A DNA stretch of 64,000 bases from assembly GCF_003473485.1 (NCBI RefSeq), contig NC_053045.1:54230494-54294493 (forward strand), written 5' to 3'. Source of the DNA: Medicago truncatula. Taxonomy: Eukaryota > Streptophyta > Magnoliopsida > Fabales > Fabaceae. Positions 11,182 to 25,158 of this stretch are shown here, one piece after another. The translations under genes were made by a program, and so were the position numbers. The notes below the pieces were generated by a model that was not told the DNA's origin, ran no database searches, and worked only from the letters and a program-made list of their open reading frames with translations. Every line of letters starts with the position of its first letter. Position 1 is the first letter of the stretch.

Positions 11182-14100
11182 ATGGAAATCAATTTGGGGA
11201 AACTTGCATTTGACATTGATTTTCATCCGTCTGAAAATCTCGTTGCTTCAGGACTCATAGACGGAGACCTTCACTTGTAAGTTGTTTTCCACGTAGTCTT
11301 CCATGAAGCAACATTGTTATCGTTTTTGTTGTTGTTGTTGTTGTTAAAGAGTCCCACTTGGACAAATATTGCCTGAACATGTGTTTATAAGTGGGGACAA
11401 ATATGAGCCCAACCACACTTTCTAAGAGTTGTTTACATTACTGCTGCATTTATAGTAATGGTTTTTGTGAATCATGTGTCTTGCAGGTATCGTTATAGCT
11501 CGGATAACACTAATAGCGACCCAGTGAGGTATAAATTACAACTTCCTTTTCTTTAATATTTATTGGATACTGAAACGCTCGTGAATATCAGCTTCATGTT
11601 GCTTCCGGTCTGTTATTGTCATCACTACATTAATGCAATAGCTAGTGCCTTTAACCCAACATTGCAATAATTTTTTATTTGTCTAAATTCCAGGGTGTTG
11701 GAAGTTCATGCTCACACCGAGTCTTGCAGAGCTGCTCGATTCATCAACGGTGGACGTGGTAATGCACTTTATAGCTCTTGGTCCTCGTCTTCATTTTGTT
11801 TTATATTTTATCATTATTCTGTTTTTGTTACTGATGATTTCATTTGGACTGCTTTGAATTTGAAATGCTTATTGTAATGTCTGTGGTTTAGCGGTGTTGA
11901 CGGGTTCTCCCGATTTCTCGATACTGGCTACAGATGTGGAAACTGGATCTACCATTGCACGACTTGATAATGCTCATGAGTGAGTAGATTTGCTTCTATG
12001 ACTCATTTGCCATGATTTGGCTTAAATAATTACGTATGTGCAGATAGCTTTGTAATTTCTGTTTTTATTTTATTTAGGGCTGCAGTCAATCGATTGATAA
12101 ACTTGACTGAGTCAACCGTTGCTTCAGGAGACGATGATGGTTGTATTAAGGTAACTTGTTAATTTCATTTCACATTTGTAGCATTAGCTTTTGCTCTGAA
12201 GTCTAGATTATGTTGCGGGGTTCATTGATAACATTTGGCATTGTTATTTATCCACTTTTAGACAATAACTTACTCAATGGTTTTCAACCTTCGCAACCTC
12301 TACACACAAGCAACCTTTTAATTTAATTATGAAAGAGATCAGGCAATAGTTGTTTCCTCATTTGTTTTCGTTTGGTGTTAGGTTTGGGATACCAGAGAAC
12401 GTTCTTGTTGCAATTCATTTGAAGCCCACGAGGATTACATTTCAGACATTACTTTTGCATCTGACGCAATGAAAATATTGGCCACAAGGTAGGCAGTTCC
12501 GTAACTTCTTCACCTACATGAAATGAATGGATAGAACCAATTACCCTAGTTGGCTCTAGGTACTGACCGTAAAGATGTTTTTCAACATTTTGGACCTGGT
12601 GAAGGGGATGCTCTATTGATAATTTGATTCATAATTGCAAAATCTTCTTGTTGGTGTACCCATACATAGTCAGTGTTGCATTTAAAAGAAACAATACCAG
12701 CAAGATATTGTCTTATTTTCGAACTGATTTTGCCAAATAGAAATTAAAGAAAAACTTCTCGCAGTTGCAGCTCAATGTTGATAACAACTTCTGTATTAAG
12801 ATTATGTTTGGCTAGTTCTAGTGGTTGTGACTGACTAGCTGGCTACTGGTCCAGTCAAAAAGCTATTAGCATAAGCTGGTGTATATTAGAACAAACCAGT
12901 TATTTGTATTAGCATGTCCAAAGGTAGTGATCAATCTTTTTTATCTTAGTTATATTTAAGTAAAGCATATCCCAGGTACACTTTATTTGTGGAAAGGTGT
13001 GATCTGTTGTCAATAGCGGCTGCGCCCGGCGCTATAGCGGAAAAATCAGGATCACCGCACCAGGCCGCGTCGGCGCGTGTCAAAAGTGGAAAGAGGCCAA
13101 AGCAGACCTATAAATAGTAAAACAATAACTTGTACAAGTTGTATATAATTGGTATTAGCCATTTTCGATTTTGCTATCCCTTTTATTTCATATGATGAAT
13201 ACTTCATGTAATTTTGAGTAACGTTTAAGTTATTTTAGTATTTCTTTTTGAATAGTATGGTATCTAGTATTAAATTTATTAGTGGCCGCACCACCGAAAT
13301 AGCGCCCGCACCGCGCCCCGCGCCAATTGTTGGGTTGGCCGCGCCGCATTTCCACATTGACAACAGAGGGTGTGACTATGTGGGACTGTAATTTGCAAAA
13401 ATATTACTTATGTGGTACTTGCTATATAGTATGTATCACAGTCAAGAAATCCTTGCATGTGCTTCATGATAACAATATGTTGTTTCAAATTCTACTTTTT
13501 TTGACTTACCCTGTAGTCTAAATAATTTTTTTTCTCGATTTCCTTTTGTTATTAAGTGGAGACGGGACTCTTTCTGTTTGCAATCTTCGACGAAATAAAG
13601 TAAGTTGCATATTTATGTTGTGTTTCCTTTTAAAACATAAACCAATAAATGCTCTTTATCGGCATTTGAATTTTGACCCACACTTTCCTGGTTTACTAAC
13701 AGGTCCAAGCCCAATCTGAATTTTCTGAAGATGAGCTGTTGTCTGTGGTTTTAATGAAGGTATCATAGATTCTGCTGTGAATTTTTATGCTTTTTAGGGA
13801 TTTTATAAAAAAATGTTACTTCGGAAAAGTACAATTACGGAACTACATTTATAAAAGGTTTTTTGTGCTCTGTTCTTGCTTCATGGTAGAAGTCCTAACT
13901 TTGAGCAGTTTGAGAAAACATTTTTTATATTCATTTTCTGATTACATATTCAATTACAAAAATGACACATTTTTTTATTTTATTTTATTTACTGTTATCA
14001 AAGTTTTATATAACTATTGTTTCTGTTGTTTTCTGTACAACACTGAAAAAAAATAACAAAGTTAAACTAGGTGATATTTTTGTAAGTAAAAAAGCCAAAA

Positions 14101-17100
14101 TAATAAACTAGGTGATATTTATTGTTATCCTAATTTCATACTTTTTATTAACATTATATTTTCTATTTCTGCTGTCACTCAAAGTACTTTATACATTTTC
14201 CAAATACCTCAAAATATTAAAGAGGTATTTTTTATACTAAAAAGCAACTTTTAATTATTTTACTTCATCACCAAGCATGCAATTTGTTAATGTCTTTATT
14301 TGTTACCTTTGTATTGAATGGTACACTGTGGTTGGGACAAGTGTCGTCTAATGTTCACAATTTTGGGTTGGGAGATCAGAATGGCAGGAAAGTTGTTTGC
14401 GGATCACAAACTGGAATCCTGCTATTGTATTCATGGGGATGCTTCAAGGATTGCAGGTACATGGTGTGGATTATGTCATTATTGCATGGTGAAAGTCATT
14501 TTACTTGTATGAAGTAAAGGCACTGGTTGTATGTTGTCTTTCAATTATACTTATTCTGCCTCTTTGACTGATATATTCTTACAAATGGTTAAATTCCAGT
14601 GATCGATTCGTTGATCTTGCTTCAAACTCTATTGATACCATGTTAAAGGTGAGTGGATAGCGTAACTTGATTATTTCAGTTTAACTGTTGTTTTTCTTAC
14701 CAACATCCGTATTTTAATTTGTTTTTTATTATATTAGCTTGATGAAGATAGGATTATTACTGGATCAGAGAATGGGATGATCAAGTGAGTCTTTATCAGT
14801 TTTAGAGCATTGTATCTCTTGTTTGAATCTTATTTTGAACTTTTACTTCATTTCATTTGTTCTGTCTCATCTATACACACTTTCCTTTTATGTTCAGCTT
14901 GGTTGGGATATTGCCAAACAGAATCATTGAGCCAATTGCAGAACACTCTGAATATCCTGTTGAGCGTCTTGGTAACTTTCTCTTGCTCTTTTCTCAGAAT
15001 TTGACGTGGTTATTTAAGATATTACTGTGTTTAGCCTCATTATTGTGTTGCACGCTAGCATATGTTTTTGTATGTTTTCAAGTTTTTTTCTTGTTTGTGG
15101 CTTCCAATAAGTTTGACTTATGTTTTTCTTTGGTCTTGTAGCATTCTCTCATGATAGAAAGTTTCTTGGAAGTATTGGACATGATCAAATGCTAAAGGTA
15201 TTTTTCTTAATTTTCCTAAAAATGATAGGAGTTGACTCTGCTGCTGTCTTAACTTTTGCAACATTTATACTAGGCACTAATTTTTATATTGTAAGCCACT
15301 ATCTGGTCATTTTAGTGTGGCTTGTAAGAAAAGTGCTGGGCAGAAAATGAGAGAAGTAAGCTAGATATTGAAGAAGAAGAAGAAGAAGAATAGAGTTCAG
15401 GGAGTGATCTGAAAATATAATATGATATTCTGAGATTCAGTAGACATATGAGCTTTATTATAGTGGACACTGTTAGGTCTAAGCAACTGAATAATAGTCA
15501 CCAAGTTTCTGTTTTTTTAACTTGCACTTAAGAGCACAACAGATTCTGTTGATAACAAATACCACCAAGTAAAAAGTATTTTGACATGTACCGATATTAG
15601 TTATGGAGCTATGTTTGCAGCCTAAGCGACTAGCTACATGAGTGTGATTCGAAAAATGTCGGTCATTGTCTGACTTGGTTTCTCTCCAAGAGTGTAGAAC
15701 CAAAGTTTGGTTAGAGGCTTTGTAAGATCGTCACTGTGTCAGCAAGTACACGAGCCACACCTAGACTCTTGCTAAGAACCTTTTCACACACAAAATTTCC
15801 TTGTGTTTGTAAGAACAAGCAACAGTTGGCCAGTAAGAGATTAAATTCAAGCCTTACCTTGCAAATTGCTGATCTTTGGACTTGAATATGTGACCTTTTA
15901 GTCGCATAACAGGATTAATACAATTACGACATTAGGGCTTCATAATATTGTTCTAAAATATGTCCATGTGAGCTTAGCTCAGTTGGTAGGGACATTGCAT
16001 TATATATGCAGGGGTCGGGATTCGAACCCCGGACAGTCGGACACCCCACTTATTCACCTTAAGAGGTGAATTTCTAGCCACTATGCTACTTGATAAAAAT
16101 AAATAAAATACTGTTCTAAAATACAATTGCCTTTAACAGAAAGATGGCTAAAAGTAAGGATGGATCTTCATGTGTTAGACATTGGGGGCATTTCCTCCCA
16201 CCAGGATTTCGATCTTTCTTGATATTTTACACACACACGAACATATATTAGCTGTCCAGCGTATACAACACACTATAGGTTATATATTTGCGTCCCACTA
16301 AATTTTCCAGTTCCTTAATCTAATGGGTTAGAATTTTGTGTAGAATTAAGTAATTTCTTCTCTAACTGAAATGGGGACAAATAATGGCATACAATTACTT
16401 ACTAAATCCTGAAATGGCATGCAAATACGGACAAATGCAAATTATACACGAGCTGGGCGAAAGACACAGAATGTTTGCTTATAATGATGACACACATATT
16501 ATCACGTTAGTTATCTCTTTTTGTATTTTACTGTGTTTGGATGTCATATTAGTAAGATAGTAATATTAGTTCATCAGACCGTCATAAGGACCTTCATCAT
16601 AACCATGGAGGGTGTATCACTGTTAAAAATATGAAAAAAAATCTTTGGTTGCTTGTGTATATGTCTGTACTTTACTATTTTCTACACTATAAGTTTAGTT
16701 GTCTGAACATCCAACAACATTTTTCTTTTTGTGCAGCTATGGGATTTAGATAATATACTGCAAGGTTCGAGAAGCACACAGAGAAATGAAACTGGGGTGG
16801 TTGCCAATGACGGCGACAGTGACGACGGAGATGAGATGGATGTAGATAACAGTGCTTCTAAGTTTTCTAAAGGTTGGATATGATTGGCACAGATACTATA
16901 TCTTATTATAAGTTCATTTTACAATTTTTTTATATGTTAAGAAAAACAAGTATTGAATATAAGGTGTCTATTTTGTGTCAAGATATTTGTAAAATACCCT
17001 TTTGCATATGGATGCGTTCAGCTTACTTTTTATCTCCGAAATTACTTGGTAGTATTTGGTCACAAAGAAAGAAGATACTTACTACTTAGTAGAATTAAAT

Positions 17101-17392
17101 AGAAGTATATTTGAAAATAATAATAATAATAATAATGAATATATTTGTAATTTGAAATAGAGTTTATAATATTTAGCAAATTTTTTTTAAAAGCGACTTA
17201 TTATTTAGAGAAAAAAGATAGCAAATATAAATGTTAAAGCTTGCTTGTTGCTAAACACATGGTATGGTTATTGGAAGGCTACGTGCTTTCTCTAACTCAC
17301 TTTTTATTGATACCTTTGCAGGGAACAAGAGAAAGAATGCAAGTAACGGGCATGCTGTAGGTGATTCAAACAACTTCTTTGCAGATTTATAG
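11182..17392 (+). CDS. WDR55: WD40-repeat protein, WDR55-like
   Basis: Fifteen coding exons join with correct GT-AG borders and phases: 11182-11276, 11487-11528, 11694-11758, 11892-11979, 12078-12150, 12382-12488, 13557-13599, 13703-13759, 14380-14456, 14600-14648, 14738-14784, 14898-14971, 15142-15197, 16737-16872, 17322-17392. They give about 359 residues, close to the usual length of plant WDR55. The start MEINLGKLAFDIDFHP and the spaced WD-type blades (VLTGSPDFSILATDVETG, VASGDDDGCIKVWDTR) support a single beta-propeller. Residues 123-126, WDTR, form a DWD box, the signature of DDB1-CUL4 substrate receptors. An acidic stretch (DGDSDDGDEMDVD) and a basic NKRKN near the C-terminus suit a nuclear protein. 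Arabidopsis WDR55 binds DDB1 and is needed in reproduction and embryogenesis (family knowledge). The gene looks intact. TE insertions are confined to introns. Confidence 0.92.
13004..13366. mobile_element. GC-rich MITE in a WDR55 intron
   Basis: The terminal inverted repeats are CTGTTGTCAAT (13004-13014) and ATTGACAACAG (13356-13366). GGTGTGA flanks both sides with a one-base offset, consistent with an old 9-10 bp duplication. Both subterminal parts are strikingly GC-rich (ggctgcgcccggcgctatagcg; gcgcccgcaccgcgcc) in an AT-rich intron. Confidence 0.7.
15961..16111 (+). mobile_element. tRNA-derived SINE with target duplication, in a WDR55 intron
   Basis: The A-box (tagctcagttggtaggg) and B-box (gggattcgaaccccg) are clear. 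A body with gtggctag-type complement and an A-rich tail follow. TGTTCTAAAATA at 15949-15960 recurs exactly at 16112-16123, a 12-bp target-site duplication. It lies in the 1.5-kb intron between the 13th and 14th coding exons. Confidence 0.85.
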
Positions 17393-19610
17393 GACATGCA
17401 AGTGTGATTTTCTTATCAATAAGCATATAAAGTTTAAGGTGTCCCTTTGCAAAATTTATTCTTAAATTCCGTACCTTGTCTGGGAGATAAATTGTAGTAC
17501 CACAGACCCTCTCCAAAATCATCAAACCCATATTTGCCCTAAACATCCAGTTTTGATAACCAAACTCAGTTCTTTATTTACTTATTTATAGTTTGTTTTG
17601 CTTTCTAAATTTTTTGTATTTTGATATGTTTTTTGTTTCCAACTGATCTTTGAAGGATACTTACTAATATTTTATGTTTATCTTGATTTAGTCATTAAAA
17701 TAAAAATAGAATTCCATAAAAATAGATTCAAATATCCATGCGATGAATCTGTAATGAAAGTGAAAAGTGAATTAAAAAATAAGGTTGTTCACTTTCATTT
17801 AATTATATCTTACTATTGTGTCACTTTATAATATCAACTTTTTTGGATTATAAGATGGCTGAAAATAATTTATCTTGCTTTTCATGGATGATTTGGTATA
17901 AAACTGTATTATATTTACTTAAACCTGTCATCTGAGCGGCAAAACAATGAATCTTGGCTGACTTCTGATGACACATGATTTAGCAAATACTCCTTTTTTT
18001 CAATCAGTTTCTTGCTGAATTTGAGGTTCATGTTTTGTTTGTCCTATTCAACCTGTGCTTGCAAATATTTCTTCTGAGCAACTATATCAGTAACTGTTTT
18101 CTTTTCATGAAGTCGATGAGTTTCTGCATTAGTCCAAAAAAAGTTTACAACTTAATGATTTTTCTTGAAGATTCTTAGAAAAGTTATACAATAAGGTTAT
18201 AGTGTGTAAAGATAGAAAGTTATGGATGGCCATACCCAAATATTAACGTGAATCGAAAGGGGTAGTGTGAAGTTGCAACCCTTTGAGGACGCATTTGTTA
18301 TCAGAAATGCGTCCACTCTTGTACTTCCAATTGTTCAATAACTTGTAAAGAAAATGAGGTGGAGAAAATGGACCAGCAGGAAACTCTTTTCAATTCACCA
18401 AGCCACCTCTTAACATCTTTTCAAGAAAGAAAAGTGCAGTGTTATTTTAGACTCAACATGTTGTGACAACATGGTTCCCAATTGCAGTTGTTGTCTTAGA
18501 TATTATGGAAAAATGCAGGCAAATGAGGCTGCAATTGCTGGTGTGATGTTGTTGCAAAGACCTCTAAAACTTTTATATTGCAAAATCAAAATTTAGAACT
18601 ATGTGTGACAGATAATAATCATGATGTATTTATGAATACCATTATGAGCTGCAAAAAAAAAAAAAAAAAAACTAGAATTACTAAACATGTAACATAAATG
18701 AGTTTCACCTGAGATAAACATCGTTTTGAGCTAGACGAAGAACACTAATGAGACGATAATGTTCTGCAAAACCACCCATGTAGCTAAATAAGCAGATTAT
18801 GTGAAGCCTTCTAACTTCACACTTTGCTTCCATGCTTGTTTTCCTTGTTTTGTTGTTGTCTTTGCTGCAATAAACATCAACACAAACTCAACATAAGCAC
18901 TAAACAAAACAATGACTCTTCTTTTGAAGCACAAAACAATTAAACTTATACTTATACAACCCCTATTGTTATGCTATCCACTATGACTCAATAAAACCCA
19001 CGAGAAATCTTTGTCTCTCTGTCGATATCCTGCAAAAAGACCTGTTATCAAAACATATAAACTTTTATGCCATATTATTCATATCTTTATCACATAGTTA
19101 GGTAGAGCTGCATAATATAACAAGAACTTTACATCAAGCATAAATAAAATAAAAATATGACAATCATCGAGACAATAGAATGGTAAGCAAGTGATTGGTT
19201 GGTTTGCGCTACCACTTGAGAGCAAAACAGCTTTTGTACAGAGGGGGTTTAATTTAGTATTAGAACATGAATTCTAGAAGCCACCACTTGAGAGCTAAAT
19301 GATTATCATATCCCTACAAAGAAACTAAATCACGAGATATTGATGTGCTACAATCTTGGAGTATTGGTTTAACTGCAGCCATGTCAGCTCAGTCATTAAA
19401 TTAATGTAGTACACCTGCATCAGATTCCTCAATGACCTTGTTTAAATTCACTTCTTTTGCCACAGTAAGACCATTTCTCAAACCGAATGCTTTAGCAAAC
19501 ATTGGGCTTAATTCTGCAAAATTTCTCTTACAAGTTGCTTAATTGACAACTCCCAGATGAATTGTGCAATAAATTTATCAGATAAAATAGATAGAGTGCT
19601 TCGTCAGGAC
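17393..19610. other. WDR55 3' flank and spacer
   Basis: The first 150-200 bp after the stop at 17392 probably include the 3' UTR, though no single polyadenylation signal stands out. The rest is AT-rich, with a poly-A run at 18653-18670. No gene was recognised on either strand. Confidence 0.5.
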
Positions 19611-19614
19611 TATC

Positions 19615-20360
19615 GTATCGTATGGATACTGTTGTTTTCACTATATTGCACCAAATTACTCCGGTGCAAAGCGAACAATTTGTAGCCATTCTTTGGATTG
19701 TGTGCAAACGGAGGAACTTGAAGCTTTGGCAACAAAGTGATGGAACTAATATGCAGGCCATAGAGTGTGCAACGCACTTGATGGAAGAATGGAGACTTGC
19801 ATAAAATATTCGCTCAAGCAGTGCAACCCTATCCAACACCGAGAAGTGAGGAATGAGTAGTGCAGCTGAGCACCATTGTGTAAAATCTGCTCCTAGCAGG
19901 TATAAGTGTAATATAGATGCATCATTTTCCTTGTCGCTAAATAAGGTATGACTTAACGTGTCTAAGAGACGGATAAGGTAATTTCATGCTTGCAAAAACT
20001 GTCTGGTTCTCCCCATTTTGTGCCGTCAATGAAAGTGAAGCGATGGGTTTGTATACGACACTTGGGCAGCAAACCTTCATTTCGATAATGTTGATTTTGT
20101 TTTAGATTCTAAGAAGGTTGTCGATTATTTTAGGACATATATAGATGATAACATTGAGTTTGGTTATATAATGTATGCATGTAAACATATGTTTTAAAAT
20201 AGTCTTCAAAACTCTCTTATCAAGTTTAGTCGGAGACAAGCTAATGAGATCGCTTATTAATCAACAAAGGTGGCCCTATGTCTTACAAGCTCTAACCTTT
20301 ACAATGATGCACCATCATGTATTTGAACCGTTATTGATAATAAAATAAATTGAGTTTCCT
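19615..20360 (+). mobile_element. LINE 3' remnant with RNase H-like domain
   Basis: Conceptual reading gives LWQQSDGTNMQAIECA, then YKCNIDASFSL (RNase H-like start), and further on phrases matching the DSKKVV, QANE and ALA regions of the plant LINE RNase H (RVT_3) module. Several stops and frameshifts break it. It is decayed and lacks a clear target duplication. Confidence 0.65.
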
Positions 20361-20633
20361 TAACAAAAATTGAGCGTGATGAATTATTGTGTAATTATAT
20401 GAAAATTACTTCAAATAGCATAATTATGTCACTGCTCTTTCTTGACAAAAAATATATCTCACTGCTCGTTCTTCTTTTTCACGATAAAGATTTCACAGAA
20501 AGCATTTTATCAAAGTCACGCTGATAAAATAGAGGTTATAGTATCGTTCTCACAAAGAAAAAGAATACACGTACAAGGAAAACTTTCTGACCCAAAATGC
20601 AAAGCAAACGAAAAGAAGAAATACTCAACTATA

Positions 20634-20655
20634 TATTATTATTATTATTATTATT
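20634..20655. repeat. (ATT)n microsatellite
   Basis: A run of about seven ATT units. Confidence 0.85.
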
Positions 20656-20819
20656 TTTGTAAAATGACATATGATCAATAAATAAATAATAGATGCTTCA
20701 AAAAAAATAAAAAATAAAATAATAGAATGAACGGGTCTGCCTTGTGACACAAAGGAAGAACGTCCCTTTGACTCTTTGTATAGCAACCAGATTTGATTAT
20801 CAATCTTGTATAGAGTCAA

Positions 20820-21736
20820 TTTAATTTACAGATGTAACTAGTATTGGTACTTGCTTTAAAAATAAGGGTCGTGATAAAAAGTATTTTTGATACACTAGTT
20901 AAGGAAGCTTAAAGTAATAATTTTACATTAGAAACATCCATTTAAAAAATTTATAAAGTTCAATTCAACATTTTTCAATACATTATATTTATATTTGTTT
21001 CCTTTACAAATATCTCAAAAACTCTCATTTTTCTATATAAATCGTAAGAAAACTAAATCTTTAACCTAAAATATTCATATGTGGGATCAAGAATGAAGTT
21101 ATCGAATGGTCGATTTTTTGCTTTAGTCTTATCATTCATAAACCAAGATTGCTTTACTTACTCTCGTATAAAATGCATAACTATTACTCTCGATCTTTTT
21201 TACAAAAAGATAAATTAGTCAATAAAAGCTACTAATATATTTGGTTCATAATAAAGATCAACTACATCAATTTTTGTTGTCTCAAAACATTTACATTTCT
21301 CTCTCTAAACTATCTAATTACTTGAAGATACAAAAGTGGTTGGTTTGTGTCTAGGAGAAGCAATTTCCTATTAAAGGATGGTAATAATAATGAAAATCAT
21401 AAAAACGAAGTATACCCTCTCTAGCCACTGAAGTAGCAATATAACGGTTGATTGGTTATGTCTGTATCGTACATGACTAGATGAGGGAAAAGTTATCTCT
21501 TTTGGACTTCGGATATTTGACTCCTTCATTGTTCAACCTAAAAGTAGAGTTTGACAAAAAAAAAAATCAATGTACTAGAGAGAGTAGAGACAACTTGATG
21601 TGAAGGACAATTTTTGCGTTTTGAATAGGTCAGAGTAGCAGTCACAAGTTGTTTCAAACTACATGGGATATGTGAAGTCAACCACCGACTTACTTTTGAC
21701 CCGAATCATTATTAACCCTATAAGGTTTGTGATTAT
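20820..21736. other. AT-rich spacer, nothing recognised
   Basis: No coding pattern, RNA gene or element end was recognised. Confidence 0.5.
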
Positions 21737-21998
21737 TACTCCCTCCATCCCTTAATAAATGACTCAGTTGACAATATACATTATTGACTTGACATACTTT
21801 GACCATACTTTTATACTAATTCATAAAGATAAATAATATCATGTAAGATGTTGTTGGATTCGTCTCGATGAGTATTTTTAAAATATTAAATTTTTATAAT
21901 TTTTTTTAGTAGAGAATTGAAGATATCAAAGATAAAACATATGCATTGGTATGTGTGTCAGAGTCAACTAGGTCATTTATTTAGGGACGGAGGGAGTA
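21737..21998. mobile_element. Stowaway MITE
   Basis: Terminal inverted repeats CTCCCTCCATCCCTTAATAA and TTATTTAGGGACGGAGGGAG are flanked by TA dinucleotides. About 260 bp, non-coding. This is the best preserved Stowaway in the window. Confidence 0.9.
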
Positions 21999-22321
21999 TT
22001 ATTGAAGAAATAAGCATGTTTTAAAAATTTGTGATTATTATTAAATTGAGTAAGGATATGACTACCTTATTTTTCTTTTTTTTATTGGTCAAAAATAATA
22101 AAGAGAGACAAAAGAAAGAGAGAGATTAAGAAATGATGTAAGTACGATAGAAAAATTATTTAAAAATTGTCAAGATAATTGTAGAAATATCATTTCTCTC
22201 TTCTTTTTTTTGAAACAACAAATATCTTTTCTCTTGTAGTATTAATAAAAGATATATTTGAAAACGAGTAATATATGGATCTAAAAATGTGAAGAGACGA
22301 TATTTTTTTTAATGGTTTTGT

Positions 22322-22323
<2 letters not shown>

Positions 22324-22352
<29 letters not shown>
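22324..22352. repeat. (AT)n microsatellite
   Basis: A run of about 29 bp. The region from here to 24370 is AT-rich spacer without a recognisable gene. Confidence 0.9.
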
Positions 22353-22354
<2 letters not shown>

Positions 22355-25158
22355 AAGAGAAATGATATTTGAACAACTATTTTTTATAATTTTTGTGACA
22401 ACTTTTTCTCTCGTACTCACATTATCTTTTTACTTTTTCTCTCTGTTGCTTTGGTTTTTGTGCAACTACCTCATTTCCTTTGTAAAATTTTGGTTGTTAC
22501 AAAAGTTTTCACATATATGGATTTTCAAATAACACAACTCATTTAGGAATGACATCTACTCCTAACAAAGATATTCTATACACATAAGTCTACCATTGAA
22601 ATTGATTTAACGATTTTTTTTTTTTTTGTTATTTACTTTTTACAACTAAATAAGCTTCAATCAAATGTTAAAATAAAGAGTGAGTTGATTGTGATTTGGG
22701 GCATTCTTCGTCTTCATTATACATACATACATACTTCCTCAAGTTTTATATATAAGCAAATACCAAAGATTAGAGATCAAAATGGAAAAATGTTATATGA
22801 CGTTAAACATTATAGTGAGTGCAACCCTAAGCCACGAGGACGCAAGGAGCATGATGAAGGATTTTCAAGTTGGGTTATAACCTCTTATCTATAGTTTTTA
22901 ACTTCTTATGATAACATAGAAATGAGTCGTCAAATTACAATTTACGAGTAACAATACCCTCTCCTTTTTCTAGTTGGCCTTAGTTTTTTTTGATGACATA
23001 AACTTCAATTCTCTCTAATTCTCCTTTTAATCATGAATCACTCACTTTCATTGTTTTTCTCTTATTTTATCTGAATAAATGTTATTCATATAGATTTTTT
23101 TTTTTTTTTATTTCATCGTCTGAGTGCGGCATGATTTAATTTTCATGTTTTGTTGCATCTTTGTTCTGTTTAAATGACATATCAATTTCGACGGATTACA
23201 TATTCAACTAATGATGATTTAAGTATCAACGTTGCAAATTCGATCACCTTAAATTTGTCACTTTTATACATATTATGTTATTTTAAGTTGTTAACTTGGA
23301 TGGTATAAATTTGTTTTCAATTTAGCAACGCGGAACTTGTGTTGTTTTCAATGTAATTTTCAAATTTGAATGAATGAGTGCCTTATTCTTCAATCAAAAC
23401 AAAAATTTGAATTTACTTAAATTATGTTAAGATAAAACAAAACTCAACTTCAAATGCATAGCTATGAAAAATGTAGACACTTAAAAAAAAAAAATCGACG
23501 ACCAAATTCACTAATTTAAAAATAGAGCGATACAATATTTGAATAAAACAAAATAGTGATGTACAAATGTATTTATTATTTAAAGTCAAATGAGTTTCAA
23601 TGCTTAATTTATAGCATTACGTATGTTTAAAAAACTGTAAGGAAAGAATAAAATAGTTTGTCTCGTTCTAGTGATGGTTAGGTACTTGACCAAAGAGTAG
23701 TTTTGATAAATTTTAGAATCTTCCGTTTGCAACTTGTTTCCCATTTTTTAAAGTAAAAATGACTGGGTGCCACTCAAGGTCGAGGAGAATAAAATTTGGT
23801 ACGGACTTGATCAAATCCTTCATTCTTTTATTTTCATTTTATAACTTCATCGAAGAAATTTGAACTTTTTTTAAGTCTTCAAGAATGCACCTAAGGATAT
23901 GTTTAGATGAAGAGCTTTGGTTGGAAGAGTTTTGAAGGGCTTAATATTTTGATATTAAGATTAAACACAAATAGGAAATGAAAATCATTATAGTTTAATG
24001 TTAAAAAAATTATCTAGGTATAGATTATTATATGATAATGACTTTCCCTCAAAAAATATACTTTCAATTCAACATTTTTCAAAAAAATAATAATAAGATA
24101 CTTTCAATTCAACAATTAATTTTGAAAATATTTATCCGGTAGGATGTTGTTAAATGAATGAAATTGTTAGTATACATTTTCGTGTGTAATTTGATATCCC
24201 CTTCATATATGCTACACTTGTATTGATGTGTGATCAATAATTGCTTCATCCAAAAATTGAACTCAAATTCTATTGAACAACTTATCATTTGTGAAACTTA
24301 TTAACCATCTGAACTCAATTGCTTGGTTATTAAAATTGTGATACAAGATTATGGTCATTTTCACCCAAAGTTAATTGCAAAAGTATTTTTTTTTTTAATA
24401 AAGCAAATATAATTTTTTGTGCGACAATACTTACCATATGTATTAACTCTGGGTGGAAAAAAAAAAAAAACAAATGTATTAACACATTCATTTAAGCCAC
24501 TATAATTTATTCGCTAGGCAACACTTTTTTGAGAAAAACAATGTGTCAATGTTATAAAAATGTGTTTGATTGATAAAATTCCTTGAAAAACATAAGAAAA
24601 ATAGAACATTAACAGGATTATCAATATTTAGATCAACCACAAAACGAAACCTATGTGATTTAATAAGACTTGGATAATTTTTATTTTCTTTTCATGTAAC
24701 GGAGAATAAATTGAAAAAAGTAGTATGCTACTATTACCAATGTTTTTTTCTTAAAAAAGTTTATTATTAACACAGGTAACAAAAACTACTCTAAAAAAAC
24801 TGGTGAAAAGACAATGGATGAATGAGTTTGTTAGTTTACACAGTGAAAACGGGTCGAAAATACTCCATTGTTTCGCTTTCATCACCAAAGAAAACTGAAA
24901 AATGAATTTAGCAGCATAAGCAAAGAGAATATTTCATCTTCATCTCCCATGACTACAATACCTCCAAAAGCAAATAACGACCATTCAGATCGACACATCC
25001 AAATTATGAACCACAAATTCAAGATGAGAACGCAATCAACAGATTCTCCCATTGGTTTTTCGTTGTTGTTGTTGAGTAGCTAAAAATACATATTTTAAAG
25101 GTGAATAAGTTAGGCATTTGATATTTTTTTTGAAGAAACAAAAATGGTATATATATTC

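Noticed and set aside
13787..15350. Several + strand open frames of 64-94 codons
   Set aside because: They run through WDR55 exon-intron borders and mix real exons with intron text. The spliced model explains them.
15968..16040. Possible tRNA gene (A and B boxes present)
   Set aside because: No acceptor-stem or anticodon-stem pairing closes. The target duplication and tail show a SINE.
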